Part shown: piece after piece, positions 24,222-32,132 of the stretch
Numbering within the stretch: position 1 is the first letter of the stretch
Layout of the letters: the number at the start of each line of letters is the position of its first letter
Source: Schleiferiaceae bacterium
GTDB lineage: Bacteria; Bacteroidota; Bacteroidia; Flavobacteriales; Schleiferiaceae
Length of the DNA: 42,103 nt
NCBI GenBank assembly: GCA_022426185.1
Contig: JAKMEB010000024.1
Location: 1 to 42,103, forward strand
Reading direction: 5' to 3'
The notes under the pieces: generated by a model
What the model saw: the letters and a program-made list of their open reading frames with translations, nothing else
Database searches by the model: none
Told to the model about the DNA's origin: nothing
Translations under genes and position numbers: made by a program

Positions 24222-25214
24222 ATGGATAGATTTAACACCTTCAGAATCAGTATAGAAGCATACTACCTTGCGAACAAAAGGGATTTACCTTGGCGCAAGA
24301 AAGTACCCATCCCCTATGAAGTATGGTTAAGCGAAATCATATTGCAGCAAACGAGAGTTGCGCAAGGCACCCCTTACTACAACAAAATACGAGCCGCATT
24401 CCCTACAATTGAAGCGTTGGCTCATGCGGAGGAAGATAAATTACTCGCACTCTGGACGGGCTTGGGCTATTACAATAGGGCGCGTAATCTTCAAAAAGGA
24501 GCGCGACAGATTTTAGCTGATTTTAACGGTAAACTTCCAGAAAATTATAGTGATCTACTAAAAATCACTGGAATTGGGCCCTATACTGCTGCTGCCATTG
24601 CAAGTATCTGTTTTAAAGAAAAAATTGGAGTGGTGGATGGAAATGTGTATCGAGTATTAAGTCGCTACTTCGGTATCACAACACCAACCAATAGCACAGC
24701 GGGTCAGAAAGAATTTCAAGCTGTAGCAAACGAATGCATACAGCAAACCAAAGAGCCGGATGTGTACAATCAAGGCATTATGGAATTTGGAGCGTTGCAT
24801 TGTACACCAAAGAAGCCGAATTGCATGTATTGCTCTTTAAGTACTACTTGCCATGCTTTCAACAGTGGGACCGTAACTGAATTACCGGTAAAGCTTAAGA
24901 AAGGGAAACGCACAAAAGAAACACTTCATTTTGGGGTGGTACTAAGCGAACAAAGGGTTGCTTTGACTAAAAGAGGTACGGAAAGCATTTGGGCTGGCCT
25001 TTATGAATTCCCTCAGCTCACAGAAGCTCCGGAACATGGGCAATTACTCTCTGAACCTAAGGTACATAAGCTTTCACACAAAGAGCTCCATTGCAGTTTT
25101 TGGGAAGTATCTGAAGCGGAAATTTCTGGAGACTTCAATTTCTACACGAAAGAGGAAGCACTGGAATTAGGGATGCCTATTATTATTGCAGACTTTGTTA
25201 CCAACATGCCGTAA
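24222..25214 (+). CDS. mutY: A/G-specific adenine glycosylase
   Basis: The 330-residue base-excision enzyme removes adenine mispaired with 8-oxoguanine. Visible parts: SEIILQQTRV with catalytic Glu38, the helix-hairpin-helix ITGIGPYTAAAI (116-126), catalytic Asp139 in GVVDGNVYRV, and the iron-sulfur cluster Cys194, 201, 204 and 210 in the C-x6-C-x2-C-x5-C pattern. A shorter C-terminal NUDIX-like region follows (TKRGTESIWAGLYEFPQL). It is divergent from the HU gene and starts the mutY-ssb-gldE-gldD order. Confidence 0.96.
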   Translation: MDRFNTFRISIEAYYLANKRDLPWRKKVPIPYEVWLSEIILQQTRVAQGTPYYNKIRAAFPTIEALAHAEEDKLLALWTGLGYYNRARNLQKGARQILADFNGKLPENYSDLLKITGIGPYTAAAIASICFKEKIGVVDGNVYRVLSRYFGITTPTNSTAGQKEFQAVANECIQQTKEPDVYNQGIMEFGALHCTPKKPNCMYCSLSTTCHAFNSGTVTELPVKLKKGKRTKETLHFGVVLSEQRVALTKRGTESIWAGLYEFPQLTEAPEHGQLLSEPKVHKLSHKELHCSFWEVSEAEISGDFNFYTKEEALELGMPIIIADFVTNMP

Positions 25215-25220
25215 ATCGGG

Positions 25221-25241
25221 GCCTAAATTTGCCTAAATTTG
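25221..25241 (+). promoter_or_regulatory. Tandem -7 boxes upstream of ssb
   Basis: GCCTAAATTT occurs twice back to back (25221-25230 and 25231-25240), creating two perfect TAAATTTG boxes at 25224-25231 and 25234-25241. Expected transcription starts lie about 36 and 26 nt before the ssb ATG. No TTTG lies at -33 for either. Confidence 0.6.
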
Positions 25242-25270
25242 ATTAAGAATAACACTCAAACAACTCGCTC

Positions 25271-25747
25271 ATGGCCGGTACATTGAACAAAGTAATGCTC
25301 ATTGGTAATCTTGGAAAAGATCCTGAAATTTTACATTTCGACAACGGTGGTTCAATCGTGAAATTTCCAATCGCAACTTCTGAAACGTATACAAATCGTG
25401 ACGGTCAACGCGTAACCAATACCGAATGGCACAACATCGTCATTAACGCCAAAGGACTTACGGACGTTGCTCATAAATACCTAAAAAAAGGGCATAAAGT
25501 GTATCTAGAAGGAAAGATTAGAACTCGTAAGTGGCAAGATCAAGCAGGTGCAGATCGATATACTACGGATGTTCTTGTAAACCAAATGACTATGCTTACT
25601 TCCAAAGCAGAAAGTGAAGGTATCTCAAGCGATCATTCGTCGAATTACAATGCGCCAGCTCCTGCACAACCGGCTCCTGTGCAAACCATGGGTAACCCTA
25701 CACCGTCGGCGCCTACGAATCAAGAGGAAGACGACCTACCCTTCTAA
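25271..25747 (+). CDS. ssb: Single-stranded DNA-binding protein
   Basis: A 158-residue protein with the OB fold (MAGTLNKVMLIGNLGKDPEI; WHNIVINAKGLTDVAHKYLKKGHKVYLEGKIRTRKW), a disordered Pro/Gln/Asn/Ala linker, and the acidic tip EEDDLPF that recruits replication and repair partners. It works as a homotetramer in replication and repair, fitting the neighbouring mutY. Its own tandem -7 boxes precede it. Confidence 0.96.
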   Translation: MAGTLNKVMLIGNLGKDPEILHFDNGGSIVKFPIATSETYTNRDGQRVTNTEWHNIVINAKGLTDVAHKYLKKGHKVYLEGKIRTRKWQDQAGADRYTTDVLVNQMTMLTSKAESEGISSDHSSNYNAPAPAQPAPVQTMGNPTPSAPTNQEEDDLPF

Positions 25748-25767
25748 GAAGAACGAACCACTGTAAT

Positions 25768-27087
25768 TTGGAAACAGAGCCCCCCAGTATATTTTTTCAA
25801 TTCCTAGCCATTGAAGCCTCTATCACTGCAATATTCTTAGTAGTTGTCCTCATCATACTTCTGCTTTTATCGGCATTGATCTCGGGTTCAGAGGTAGCAT
25901 TTTTCTCACTTAACGTTGGTGAACTAGAGGAACTTGAAGACGATTCACCAAAGCACAGCCAGATAAAATCCTTATTGGATCAGCCAGAAGAATTATTGGG
26001 AACCATACTGATATCCAATAATTTTGTTAATGTGGGTATAGTTATTCTCTCCACGTTTTTACTGAACACCGTTTTCTCACCGGAGCTTTGGAGCCCTTTA
26101 TTGTCGTTTATCATTGAGATTTTGGCAATTACAGGAGTATTATTACTCTTTGGCGAAATCCTACCTAAAGTTTATGCAAGCACAGCTCGACTCAACTTCG
26201 CACGCTTTGTAGTCCCATTTATTTCTCGAATGCATAGCATTTTGAAACCTCTAAGTAAGCGTCTCAGTAAAACAATCAACAGGATAAATATCGAAGGTCG
26301 TGGTCCATCGCTCAGCGTAGACGACTTGGAACAAGCGCTTGAATTAACTACCGACAAGGACAGCACAGAAGATGAACAACGTATTTTAAAAGGTATTGTC
26401 CGGTTTGGCTCCACAACAGTAAAGGAAGTAATGACACCACGCACTTCTGTGATAGCTATCGAAATTAAAGCACCTTTCCAAGATACACTGAAGCACATCG
26501 TTGATAAAGGGTACTCACGAATTCCAGTGTATGAAGATCAATTGGATCAAATTAAGGGACTGCTCTACGTCAAAGATCTACTGCCTTATGTAGATGCTTC
26601 CGACCATTTTGGATGGCAGGACTTAATTCGTGCCCCATTCTTTGTACCAGAAAGTAAAAAAATAGACGATTTATTAAAGGAGTTCCAACAGCGTAGAATC
26701 CATTTAGCGGTGGTTGTAGATGAATTTGGCGGTACCTCCGGAGTAATTTCTCTTGAAGATGTTTTAGAAGAAATCGTTGGTGAAATTAGTGATGAATTTG
26801 ACGACGACGATTTAGTCTACAGCAAACTCGACGACCACAACTATGTTTTCGAAGCGCAAACACCGCTCATCGATTTTTGTCGTGTGCTAGATTTACCGAA
26901 AGATATTTTCGAAGCGGTGGATGGAGAGAGCGATTCGCTTGCTGGACTTGTATTAGAATTGGCGGGTAAATTCCTTGAGAAAAATGAAGAGATCACCTTT
27001 GAAGCATTTACTTTTAAAGTAGAGAGCGTAGATCAACGAAAATTAATTCGAATTAAAGTAACCGTAGATCCTAATCATGAGGTATAA
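25768..27087 (+). CDS. gldE: Gliding motility-associated protein GldE (CNNM/CBS hemolysin family)
   Basis: A 439-residue inner-membrane protein: a DUF21/CNNM transmembrane part (about 15-150, with LLLLSALISGSEVAFFSLNVGEL), a pair of CBS domains (VMTPRTSVIAI; GYSRIPVYEDQLDQIKGLLYVKDL; FGGTSGVISLEDVLEEIVGEISDE) and a CorC/HlyC C-terminal domain. In flavobacteria GldE works with GldD in gliding and type IX secretion. The start is TTG at 25768, 20 bp after ssb; no ATG is near the N-terminus. Its last 11 bp overlap gldD. Confidence 0.92.
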   Translation: METEPPSIFFQFLAIEASITAIFLVVVLIILLLLSALISGSEVAFFSLNVGELEELEDDSPKHSQIKSLLDQPEELLGTILISNNFVNVGIVILSTFLLNTVFSPELWSPLLSFIIEILAITGVLLLFGEILPKVYASTARLNFARFVVPFISRMHSILKPLSKRLSKTINRINIEGRGPSLSVDDLEQALELTTDKDSTEDEQRILKGIVRFGSTTVKEVMTPRTSVIAIEIKAPFQDTLKHIVDKGYSRIPVYEDQLDQIKGLLYVKDLLPYVDASDHFGWQDLIRAPFFVPESKKIDDLLKEFQQRRIHLAVVVDEFGGTSGVISLEDVLEEIVGEISDEFDDDDLVYSKLDDHNYVFEAQTPLIDFCRVLDLPKDIFEAVDGESDSLAGLVLELAGKFLEKNEEITFEAFTFKVESVDQRKLIRIKVTVDPNHEV

Positions 27088-27673
27088 CATTTTAATCGTC
27101 TTATCGACCCTACTTCTTTCTTGCAGTCAAGACCCGGTGGCTCGACCCAACGGCCACATGAGAATTGGGCTGCCTGATCAATCACAATACAGTGATTTAC
27201 CCTTTGAAGCTCCTTTTGAAGTTCAAATAAATGCAGAAGCCAAAGCCATTAAAAAGGCGGTTTTGTCCGATACAAATTCAAATGAATTTTGGATGGATCT
27301 TGCTTATCCATCTATTCTGAGCACCGTTCAATTTACCTACAAGCCTGTGTCGGAAAACCTGGAAGAATTGGTTCGTGATGCGCAGCAATTAGCGTACAAA
27401 CACACGGTAAAAGCAAGCGGTATGCGAGAACAATTCTTTACCTATCCAGAAGAAGGTGTTCACGGTTTATACTACGAATTTTCTGGTGCTTCTGCCACCA
27501 CAACCCAGTTTTATGCTACCGACAGCTCTAAGCATTTTCTACGTGGAGTACTCTACCATTACAGCACGCCAAATGCAGACAGTTTAGCTCCTGTCACTCA
27601 ATTTATGCGCGAGGAACTGCTTAAGTTGATTGGGACCTTGAAGTGGGTTGAATCCGAAAACGTCTTAAACTAA
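27077..27673 (+). CDS. gldD: Gliding motility lipoprotein GldD
   Basis: A 198-residue lipoprotein. The signal peptide ends in the lipobox LLLSC (Cys15), followed by the family pattern ARPNGHMRIGLP. GldD is required for gliding and chitin use in Flavobacterium johnsoniae. It overlaps gldE by 11 bp, so the two are translated together, and has no downstream hairpin before the convergent heme A synthase gene 6 bp away. Confidence 0.92.
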   Translation: MRYNILIVLSTLLLSCSQDPVARPNGHMRIGLPDQSQYSDLPFEAPFEVQINAEAKAIKKAVLSDTNSNEFWMDLAYPSILSTVQFTYKPVSENLEELVRDAQQLAYKHTVKASGMREQFFTYPEEGVHGLYYEFSGASATTTQFYATDSSKHFLRGVLYHYSTPNADSLAPVTQFMREELLKLIGTLKWVESENVLN

Positions 27674-27679
27674 ACCTCC

Positions 27680-28699
27680 CTAAGACTTACGAAAGCTCAA
27701 AAAGAGTGGATAACTTATAGAAGCTAGAATTCCGATACTTAATACCAAATGTACTGGCTGCATTGCTTTTGGCAGTCCCAAAAAATACAATACAACACCC
27801 ACGGACCACTCTAAACCGATTGCGAAGATTAACGCCCCAAAGCCTGGGACTACCGCTTTATGTTTTTTACGTAGGTAATATAAAAGGCTGGTTGCAATTA
27901 GAATGACCCATGCGAAACTGCGGTGAATTTGAGGCATCGTTTCAATGATCGAAGGAATTATTTCTAATCTAGACAACGAACCTTCATGATCCAAAACACC
28001 ATCCACCAGCTCCCTGGTTTGGGTTCCTAAAAATATTTGGATGACAATCAATACTAATAAAAACAATAAACCATTCCTGAGTGGCAGCGGCAGAGGAGCT
28101 GGCGCTTCTGTATTTCTTGCACGCAGAGCGAGCAGAAGCAATACAATAGCAACCGATCCCATCATATGCATGGTGATTTGATTAGGCACGAGGTTGCCGT
28201 CCACTACCAATTTACCTAACCAGGCCTCAAAGAGAAGCAAAAAGAGTACACCTACAGAAAGAACTGCATTCCACACATTACTTCGTACGCCCCACATTCC
28301 AATGATTGCGAGCACCAGCACCGGCAAGCCGCTCAATGCACCAATCAATCTGTTGATGAACTCAATCCACGTGTGCACCGGATTGAAAATAGTGTAGTCG
28401 TGTCGGTCAAATAGAATCCAATGCTCCAATGCAAACTCTTCACCAGTGGTGAAATCTGATGTTGCTACCCAGAATTGGTCCTTCAATAAGATCATCTGCC
28501 CCTGCTTAAAGCTTCTGCCTTTGTGCCAAGTCAAGGTTTCCACATCCGTCGGAGGAATAGTGTAACCAAAGCACTGCGGCCAATCCGGACAGCCCATTCC
28601 GGAACCCGTTGCGCGCACTACGGAGCCCGCCACAATAACGAAAAAAATCAATACTAAACTTATCGTGGCTAATCTTCGAACCAGAGGGTTGCGCTCCAT
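27680..28699 (-). CDS. ctaA: Heme A synthase (COX15/CtaA family)
   Basis: The 339-residue polytopic inner-membrane enzyme oxidises heme O to heme A for aa3-type oxidases. It begins with GSVVRATGSGMGCPDWPQCFG (first helix and Cys pair), then conserved histidines in TIFNPVHTWIEFINRLIGAL, ITMHMMGSVAIV, PQIHRSFAWVI and QPVHLVLSI. It starts 3 nt after the HMA lipoprotein gene, so one mRNA is likely. Confidence 0.93.
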   Translation of the reverse strand: MERNPLVRRLATISLVLIFFVIVAGSVVRATGSGMGCPDWPQCFGYTIPPTDVETLTWHKGRSFKQGQMILLKDQFWVATSDFTTGEEFALEHWILFDRHDYTIFNPVHTWIEFINRLIGALSGLPVLVLAIIGMWGVRSNVWNAVLSVGVLFLLLFEAWLGKLVVDGNLVPNQITMHMMGSVAIVLLLLALRARNTEAPAPLPLPLRNGLLFLLVLIVIQIFLGTQTRELVDGVLDHEGSLSRLEIIPSIIETMPQIHRSFAWVILIATSLLYYLRKKHKAVVPGFGALIFAIGLEWSVGVVLYFLGLPKAMQPVHLVLSIGILASISYPLFLSFRKS

Positions 28700-28702
28700 C
28701 TA

Positions 28703-29053
28703 TTAATTATCTAAAAGAGTGGCTGTATAAAATCCACCGCCTGCTACATCTGCAACTTCAGATAGAATTTCATTTGAAGTGATTACTGTACTATCGAAGC
28801 GTACTACAGCGGTGCTGTCTTCAAAGACTATATGGAAGTCCGTAACACCTTCGGTAGCATTTAATTTTTGTTCAATCGCTCCTTTACATCCCATAACGCA
28901 AGTCATACCTGAAATAAAAAGGTCCTGTGAGGCATTTGCGACCACGCTGTCTTTTACTACTTCTGTTGTAGGAAATGTAATCATCTCAGGTTCGGGTGCA
29001 TTGCAGGCCATTACTAGGGTGAAAACGGAAAGTATGAGGACGTAATTTTTCAT
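28703..29053 (-). CDS. Lipoprotein with heavy-metal-associated (HMA) domain
   Basis: A 116-residue lipoprotein: signal peptide with lipobox LVMAC (Cys17), linker, then an HMA/ferredoxin-like domain from about residue 44. The metal loop is GMTCVMGCKGAIE, with Cys52 and Cys56 in a CxxxC spacing instead of the common CxxC; this variant is frequent in Bacteroidota copper-binding proteins. The start is the ATG at 29053, which gives the signal peptide. Being next to heme A synthase it may supply or trap copper for cytochrome oxidase assembly (inference). Confidence 0.88.
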   Translation of the reverse strand: MKNYVLILSVFTLVMACNAPEPEMITFPTTEVVKDSVVANASQDLFISGMTCVMGCKGAIEQKLNATEGVTDFHIVFEDSTAVVRFDSTVITSNEILSEVADVAGGGFYTATLLDN

Positions 29054-29070
29054 ATTGCTGTACTTTGCAA

Positions 29071-29078
29071 CAAAATTA
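29071..29078 (-). promoter_or_regulatory. -7 box of the HMA lipoprotein-ctaA pair
   Basis: Minus-strand TAATTTTG matches TAnnTTTG. A TTG (29095-29097) lies 16 bp upstream of it. The leader to the ATG at 29053 would be about 14 nt, supporting that start. Confidence 0.6.
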
Positions 29079-29090
29079 CATAGGCATTGG

Positions 29091-29120
29091 TTTACAATAG
29101 TGTCTTTTATCACAAATTTG
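29091..29120 (+). promoter_or_regulatory. Candidate promoter of the EamA transporter gene
   Basis: TTTA at 29091-29094, 18 bp, then CAAATTTG at 29113-29120 (one mismatch to TAnnTTTG). It ends 4 bp before the ATG at 29125, so the mRNA would be leaderless or start just before an alternative ATG at 29134. Confidence 0.45.
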
Positions 29121-29124
29121 TAGT

Positions 29125-30030
29125 ATGTCTAAAATGAAACCCAACCACCATCCAGCACTCCCCTGGATTATGTTTATCAGTCTTGCACTCATTTGGGGTT
29201 CAAGTTTTATTCTGATGAAACGCGGTCTAACCTCGTTTACTTACACTCAAGTAGGTACGTTAAGAGTGAGCATCGCGGCAATCTTCATGTCCATTATTGG
29301 GTTCCGGCATTTTAAGCGGTTTGCACGTAAAGATTTGGTTTCACTGGCCATTGTCGGTTTTTTAGGCAATGCCATACCCTACGTACTCTTTCCACTGGCT
29401 GTAAATCATCTAGATAGTGGTGTCGTAGGCATCATCAATTCGCTCGTTCCACTATTCACTGTATTGATCGGCGGTTGGTTTTTTGGTCAAAAAGCCTCTG
29501 GTACGCAATGGCAAGGCGTCGCTGTTGGGCTCCTAGGCGCTGTATTACTGATCCTGCCTTTTCAAGAGATCTTAAAAGGTGGATTTAAAATCGAAGGAGA
29601 ATTGGCCTATGGTTTCTTTGGAGTCCTTGCTACTATGATGTACGGAACAAGTGTTAATACCTTAAAAACCAATTTACCGCACCTCAAAGCATTGACCATA
29701 ACGACGCTTAGTTTAGCCACTGCCGCGCCGTTCACTATCGCTTTCAGCCTTCTTAGCGGCGTCACTGAAGTTTTTAAAACAGACCCTAATGCCTGGACTA
29801 ATTTTGGTTACATCGCCATATTAGGCGTTCTAGGGAGCGGAATTGCAGTAATGATTTTTAACCGACTTATCCAAATTACTACGGCGCTGTTTAGTTCCTC
29901 CGTTACTTATGCCATACCGGTGGTTGCTATTCTATGGGGGTTGTGGGATGGTGAAAACATTGAATGGAATCACTTGCTTGGCCTAGGGGTGATTATCACT
30001 GGCATCTATTTGGTCAATAGGCGCAAATAA
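29125..30030 (+). CDS. EamA/DMT family transporter
   Basis: A 301-residue polytopic inner-membrane protein with ten predicted helices in two EamA repeats. The typical first-helix motif ALIWGSSFILMKRGL and the end of repeat 1 (LDSGVVGIINSLVPLFTVLIGGWFFGQK) are clear; repeat 2 ends TALFSSSVTYAIPVVAILWGLWDGE. DMT members export amino acids, metabolites or drugs; the substrate cannot be told. An in-frame ATG at 29134 is an alternative start. Confidence 0.9.
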   Translation: MSKMKPNHHPALPWIMFISLALIWGSSFILMKRGLTSFTYTQVGTLRVSIAAIFMSIIGFRHFKRFARKDLVSLAIVGFLGNAIPYVLFPLAVNHLDSGVVGIINSLVPLFTVLIGGWFFGQKASGTQWQGVAVGLLGAVLLILPFQEILKGGFKIEGELAYGFFGVLATMMYGTSVNTLKTNLPHLKALTITTLSLATAAPFTIAFSLLSGVTEVFKTDPNAWTNFGYIAILGVLGSGIAVMIFNRLIQITTALFSSSVTYAIPVVAILWGLWDGENIEWNHLLGLGVIITGIYLVNRRK

Positions 30031-30060
30031 AAATCCCCACGGCAAATGCCGCAGGGATTT
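30030..30060. terminator. Bidirectional terminator between EamA and M16 genes
   Basis: AAATCCC (30031-30037) pairs with GGGATTT (30054-30060), with an internal loop and an inner stem GGC-aaat-GCC. The stronger T run (ATTTTTATTT) follows on the minus strand, so it mainly ends the M16 operon. Confidence 0.8.
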
Positions 30061-30086
30061 CCATAGAACTTATGTAAGGAATATAC

Positions 30087-32123
30087 TTACTTCCAAGTCA
30101 CTTTATCCACGGTTACAGTAAATGATTGCGGCCCCGCACTCTGCGAAATAGTCTTCACAAAAGTCAAACCGTTCACTTCTTGCCAAGAATCGTAAATAGT
30201 CGTCACTATTACATCGCCTTCCGGCCCTTCAGTACTCTCTGTACTCATATGCAGTAACCCGGTAGCAACATCAAAGTAATGTACAGCATCACCGTCGGTA
30301 ATCTGATAGACATCCTTGCCACCCATTAATGTTTGACCGTCAAAAGTGATCGCACTCATATCGTCTAACCACTCCAATTCACTAATCACATACTTTGCTT
30401 CCTTAGCCGTTGAAGCCAATTCATCGCCTTCAAGCTCAGAGTTTCCGCGCATGCCGCTGCTGTTTGCCATACCATCTTTGTACTCTACCTTCATCAAAGT
30501 CATGCCTTGCATGCTTTGCTCAGTAACGTAATAGTTAGGAACCACTTTCTTAGTGTACATACCTACCGCACCAGGCATTCCTGGTGCAACAAGGCTCATC
30601 TCTTGTTCTAATTCTTTAATATTTTGGAAGGCTTCCGCTCCACCTATTGCATTAAAGAAGGCGCTAACTACAGTTTCCTTAGTCACACCCTCTGGGGTAA
30701 AGAGGAATGTTGGTGCATCAGTAGCGACTCCGTTCGCATCGTAGTATTCTACATCACCAAAAGCACTAAGCTTACCGGCAACATCTTGTGCTTTACCGAC
30801 TACAGTTATCGTAAAGTGATCTGCATCCATATACGTAGTAGAAACTCGAAGTACATCCTCGGCAGTTACTGCCTCTATTCGAGCTAAATAATTGTTGTAG
30901 TAGTCTGAAGGCAATCCGTAACGTGCAATGTTTAAGGCAAAATTTGCCGCAGAAGCAGGACTCTCAAGTGATCGTCCGAACGATCCACTTAAGCTCGCTT
31001 TTGCAGCAATAAGATCTTCACTGGTCACTTCTTCAGAGCGCATTCTACTCATCTCTATGAGGAATTCTGTAATGGCGCTATCTGTTACCTCATTGCGCAC
31101 CTTTGCCGATGCACCAAACGTGGCGTTTAATTCGTCCACACCAAAGTTTGAATACGCACCATATGTGAATGCTTTGTCTTCGCGAAGATTCGTAAACAAA
31201 CGTCCTGACATACCGCCACCTAAAATTTGGTTAGCCACACGCAGCGGCTCTATATCCGCATGTCCATGTGGCAGATCAATAACATTACCTAACCAAACTA
31301 CAGATTGAACTGCACTTGGTTTGTCCACCATCACCACACGCTGCGCTGCAGGAACTGCGGTTTTGGCATAGTTGTGTTGAGGAACTGTAGTAGGCGACCA
31401 CTTTTTCAGTGCTTTCTTAAGTTTCTTTTGCGCATCCTTAGCTGTGATGTCTCCAATGATCACCATGTAGGCAATGTTGGGTCTAAAGTAGGTGTCGAAA
31501 TATGCCTTACAATCCGCTACCGTAATAGCCTCCACTGTTGCCTCTGTCATGACCTCACCGTAGGGGTGTTCTAATCCATACAAAGTAGCACCACGTAAAT
31601 TACGTGAAATCGCATCTGGATCATCTGCATTGGCTTGCAATCCAGATAGCATTTGCGCTTTTAGTTTATCGAATTCCTCTTCAGGGAAAGTTGGATTCAA
31701 TACAACGTCGGCAAGTATATCGACCAATTGGTCCGTGTATTTGCTCAAACCTCCTACTCGAATGGAAGAAGCACTGGTTCCAAAATTGGCACCCATAAAA
31801 TCAACCTCTTCGTCTAAAACTGCTTTAGTTCTATTGGTTGTTCCTGCGCCAATCATGTCGCCAGCTATACTAACATATCCTGCTCTTGCGCCTTCCACGA
31901 TAGGATCTCTATCTAAAATCAACGACATGGAAATTCTTGGAAGCTTATGGTTTTCTACCACAAACACTTTCAGTCCATTTTTGAGTTCGAAACTTGCTGC
32001 TGAGCCCAGTTCTATTGAGCGTGCAGGAGCCGGCTCAGGAGCCGTGGTGCGGTCTATGGTTACTTGTGCAGTTAATGTTGCTGCGGTGAACAGACCAATT
32101 ATAGAATACAATAATTTTCTCAT
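30087..32123 (-). CDS. M16 family peptidase homologue, apparently inactive, with C-terminal extension
   Basis: A 678-residue exported protein (signal peptide about 1-19). Two M16 domains cover about 40-470, but at the place of the zinc motif HxxEH the sequence reads SIAGDMI (about 85-91), so it cannot bind the catalytic zinc. In such pairs the inactive subunit helps substrate binding in a heterodimer. Residues from about 480 (FFNAIGGAEAF...) form an extra domain of about 200 residues that looks like the LolA-like beta domain seen in other Bacteroidota proteins. It begins 9 bp after the active partner. Confidence 0.87.
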   Translation of the reverse strand: MRKLLYSIIGLFTAATLTAQVTIDRTTAPEPAPARSIELGSAASFELKNGLKVFVVENHKLPRISMSLILDRDPIVEGARAGYVSIAGDMIGAGTTNRTKAVLDEEVDFMGANFGTSASSIRVGGLSKYTDQLVDILADVVLNPTFPEEEFDKLKAQMLSGLQANADDPDAISRNLRGATLYGLEHPYGEVMTEATVEAITVADCKAYFDTYFRPNIAYMVIIGDITAKDAQKKLKKALKKWSPTTVPQHNYAKTAVPAAQRVVMVDKPSAVQSVVWLGNVIDLPHGHADIEPLRVANQILGGGMSGRLFTNLREDKAFTYGAYSNFGVDELNATFGASAKVRNEVTDSAITEFLIEMSRMRSEEVTSEDLIAAKASLSGSFGRSLESPASAANFALNIARYGLPSDYYNNYLARIEAVTAEDVLRVSTTYMDADHFTITVVGKAQDVAGKLSAFGDVEYYDANGVATDAPTFLFTPEGVTKETVVSAFFNAIGGAEAFQNIKELEQEMSLVAPGMPGAVGMYTKKVVPNYYVTEQSMQGMTLMKVEYKDGMANSSGMRGNSELEGDELASTAKEAKYVISELEWLDDMSAITFDGQTLMGGKDVYQITDGDAVHYFDVATGLLHMSTESTEGPEGDVIVTTIYDSWQEVNGLTFVKTISQSAGPQSFTVTVDKVTWK

Positions 32124-32132
32124 GGTAGCTTC

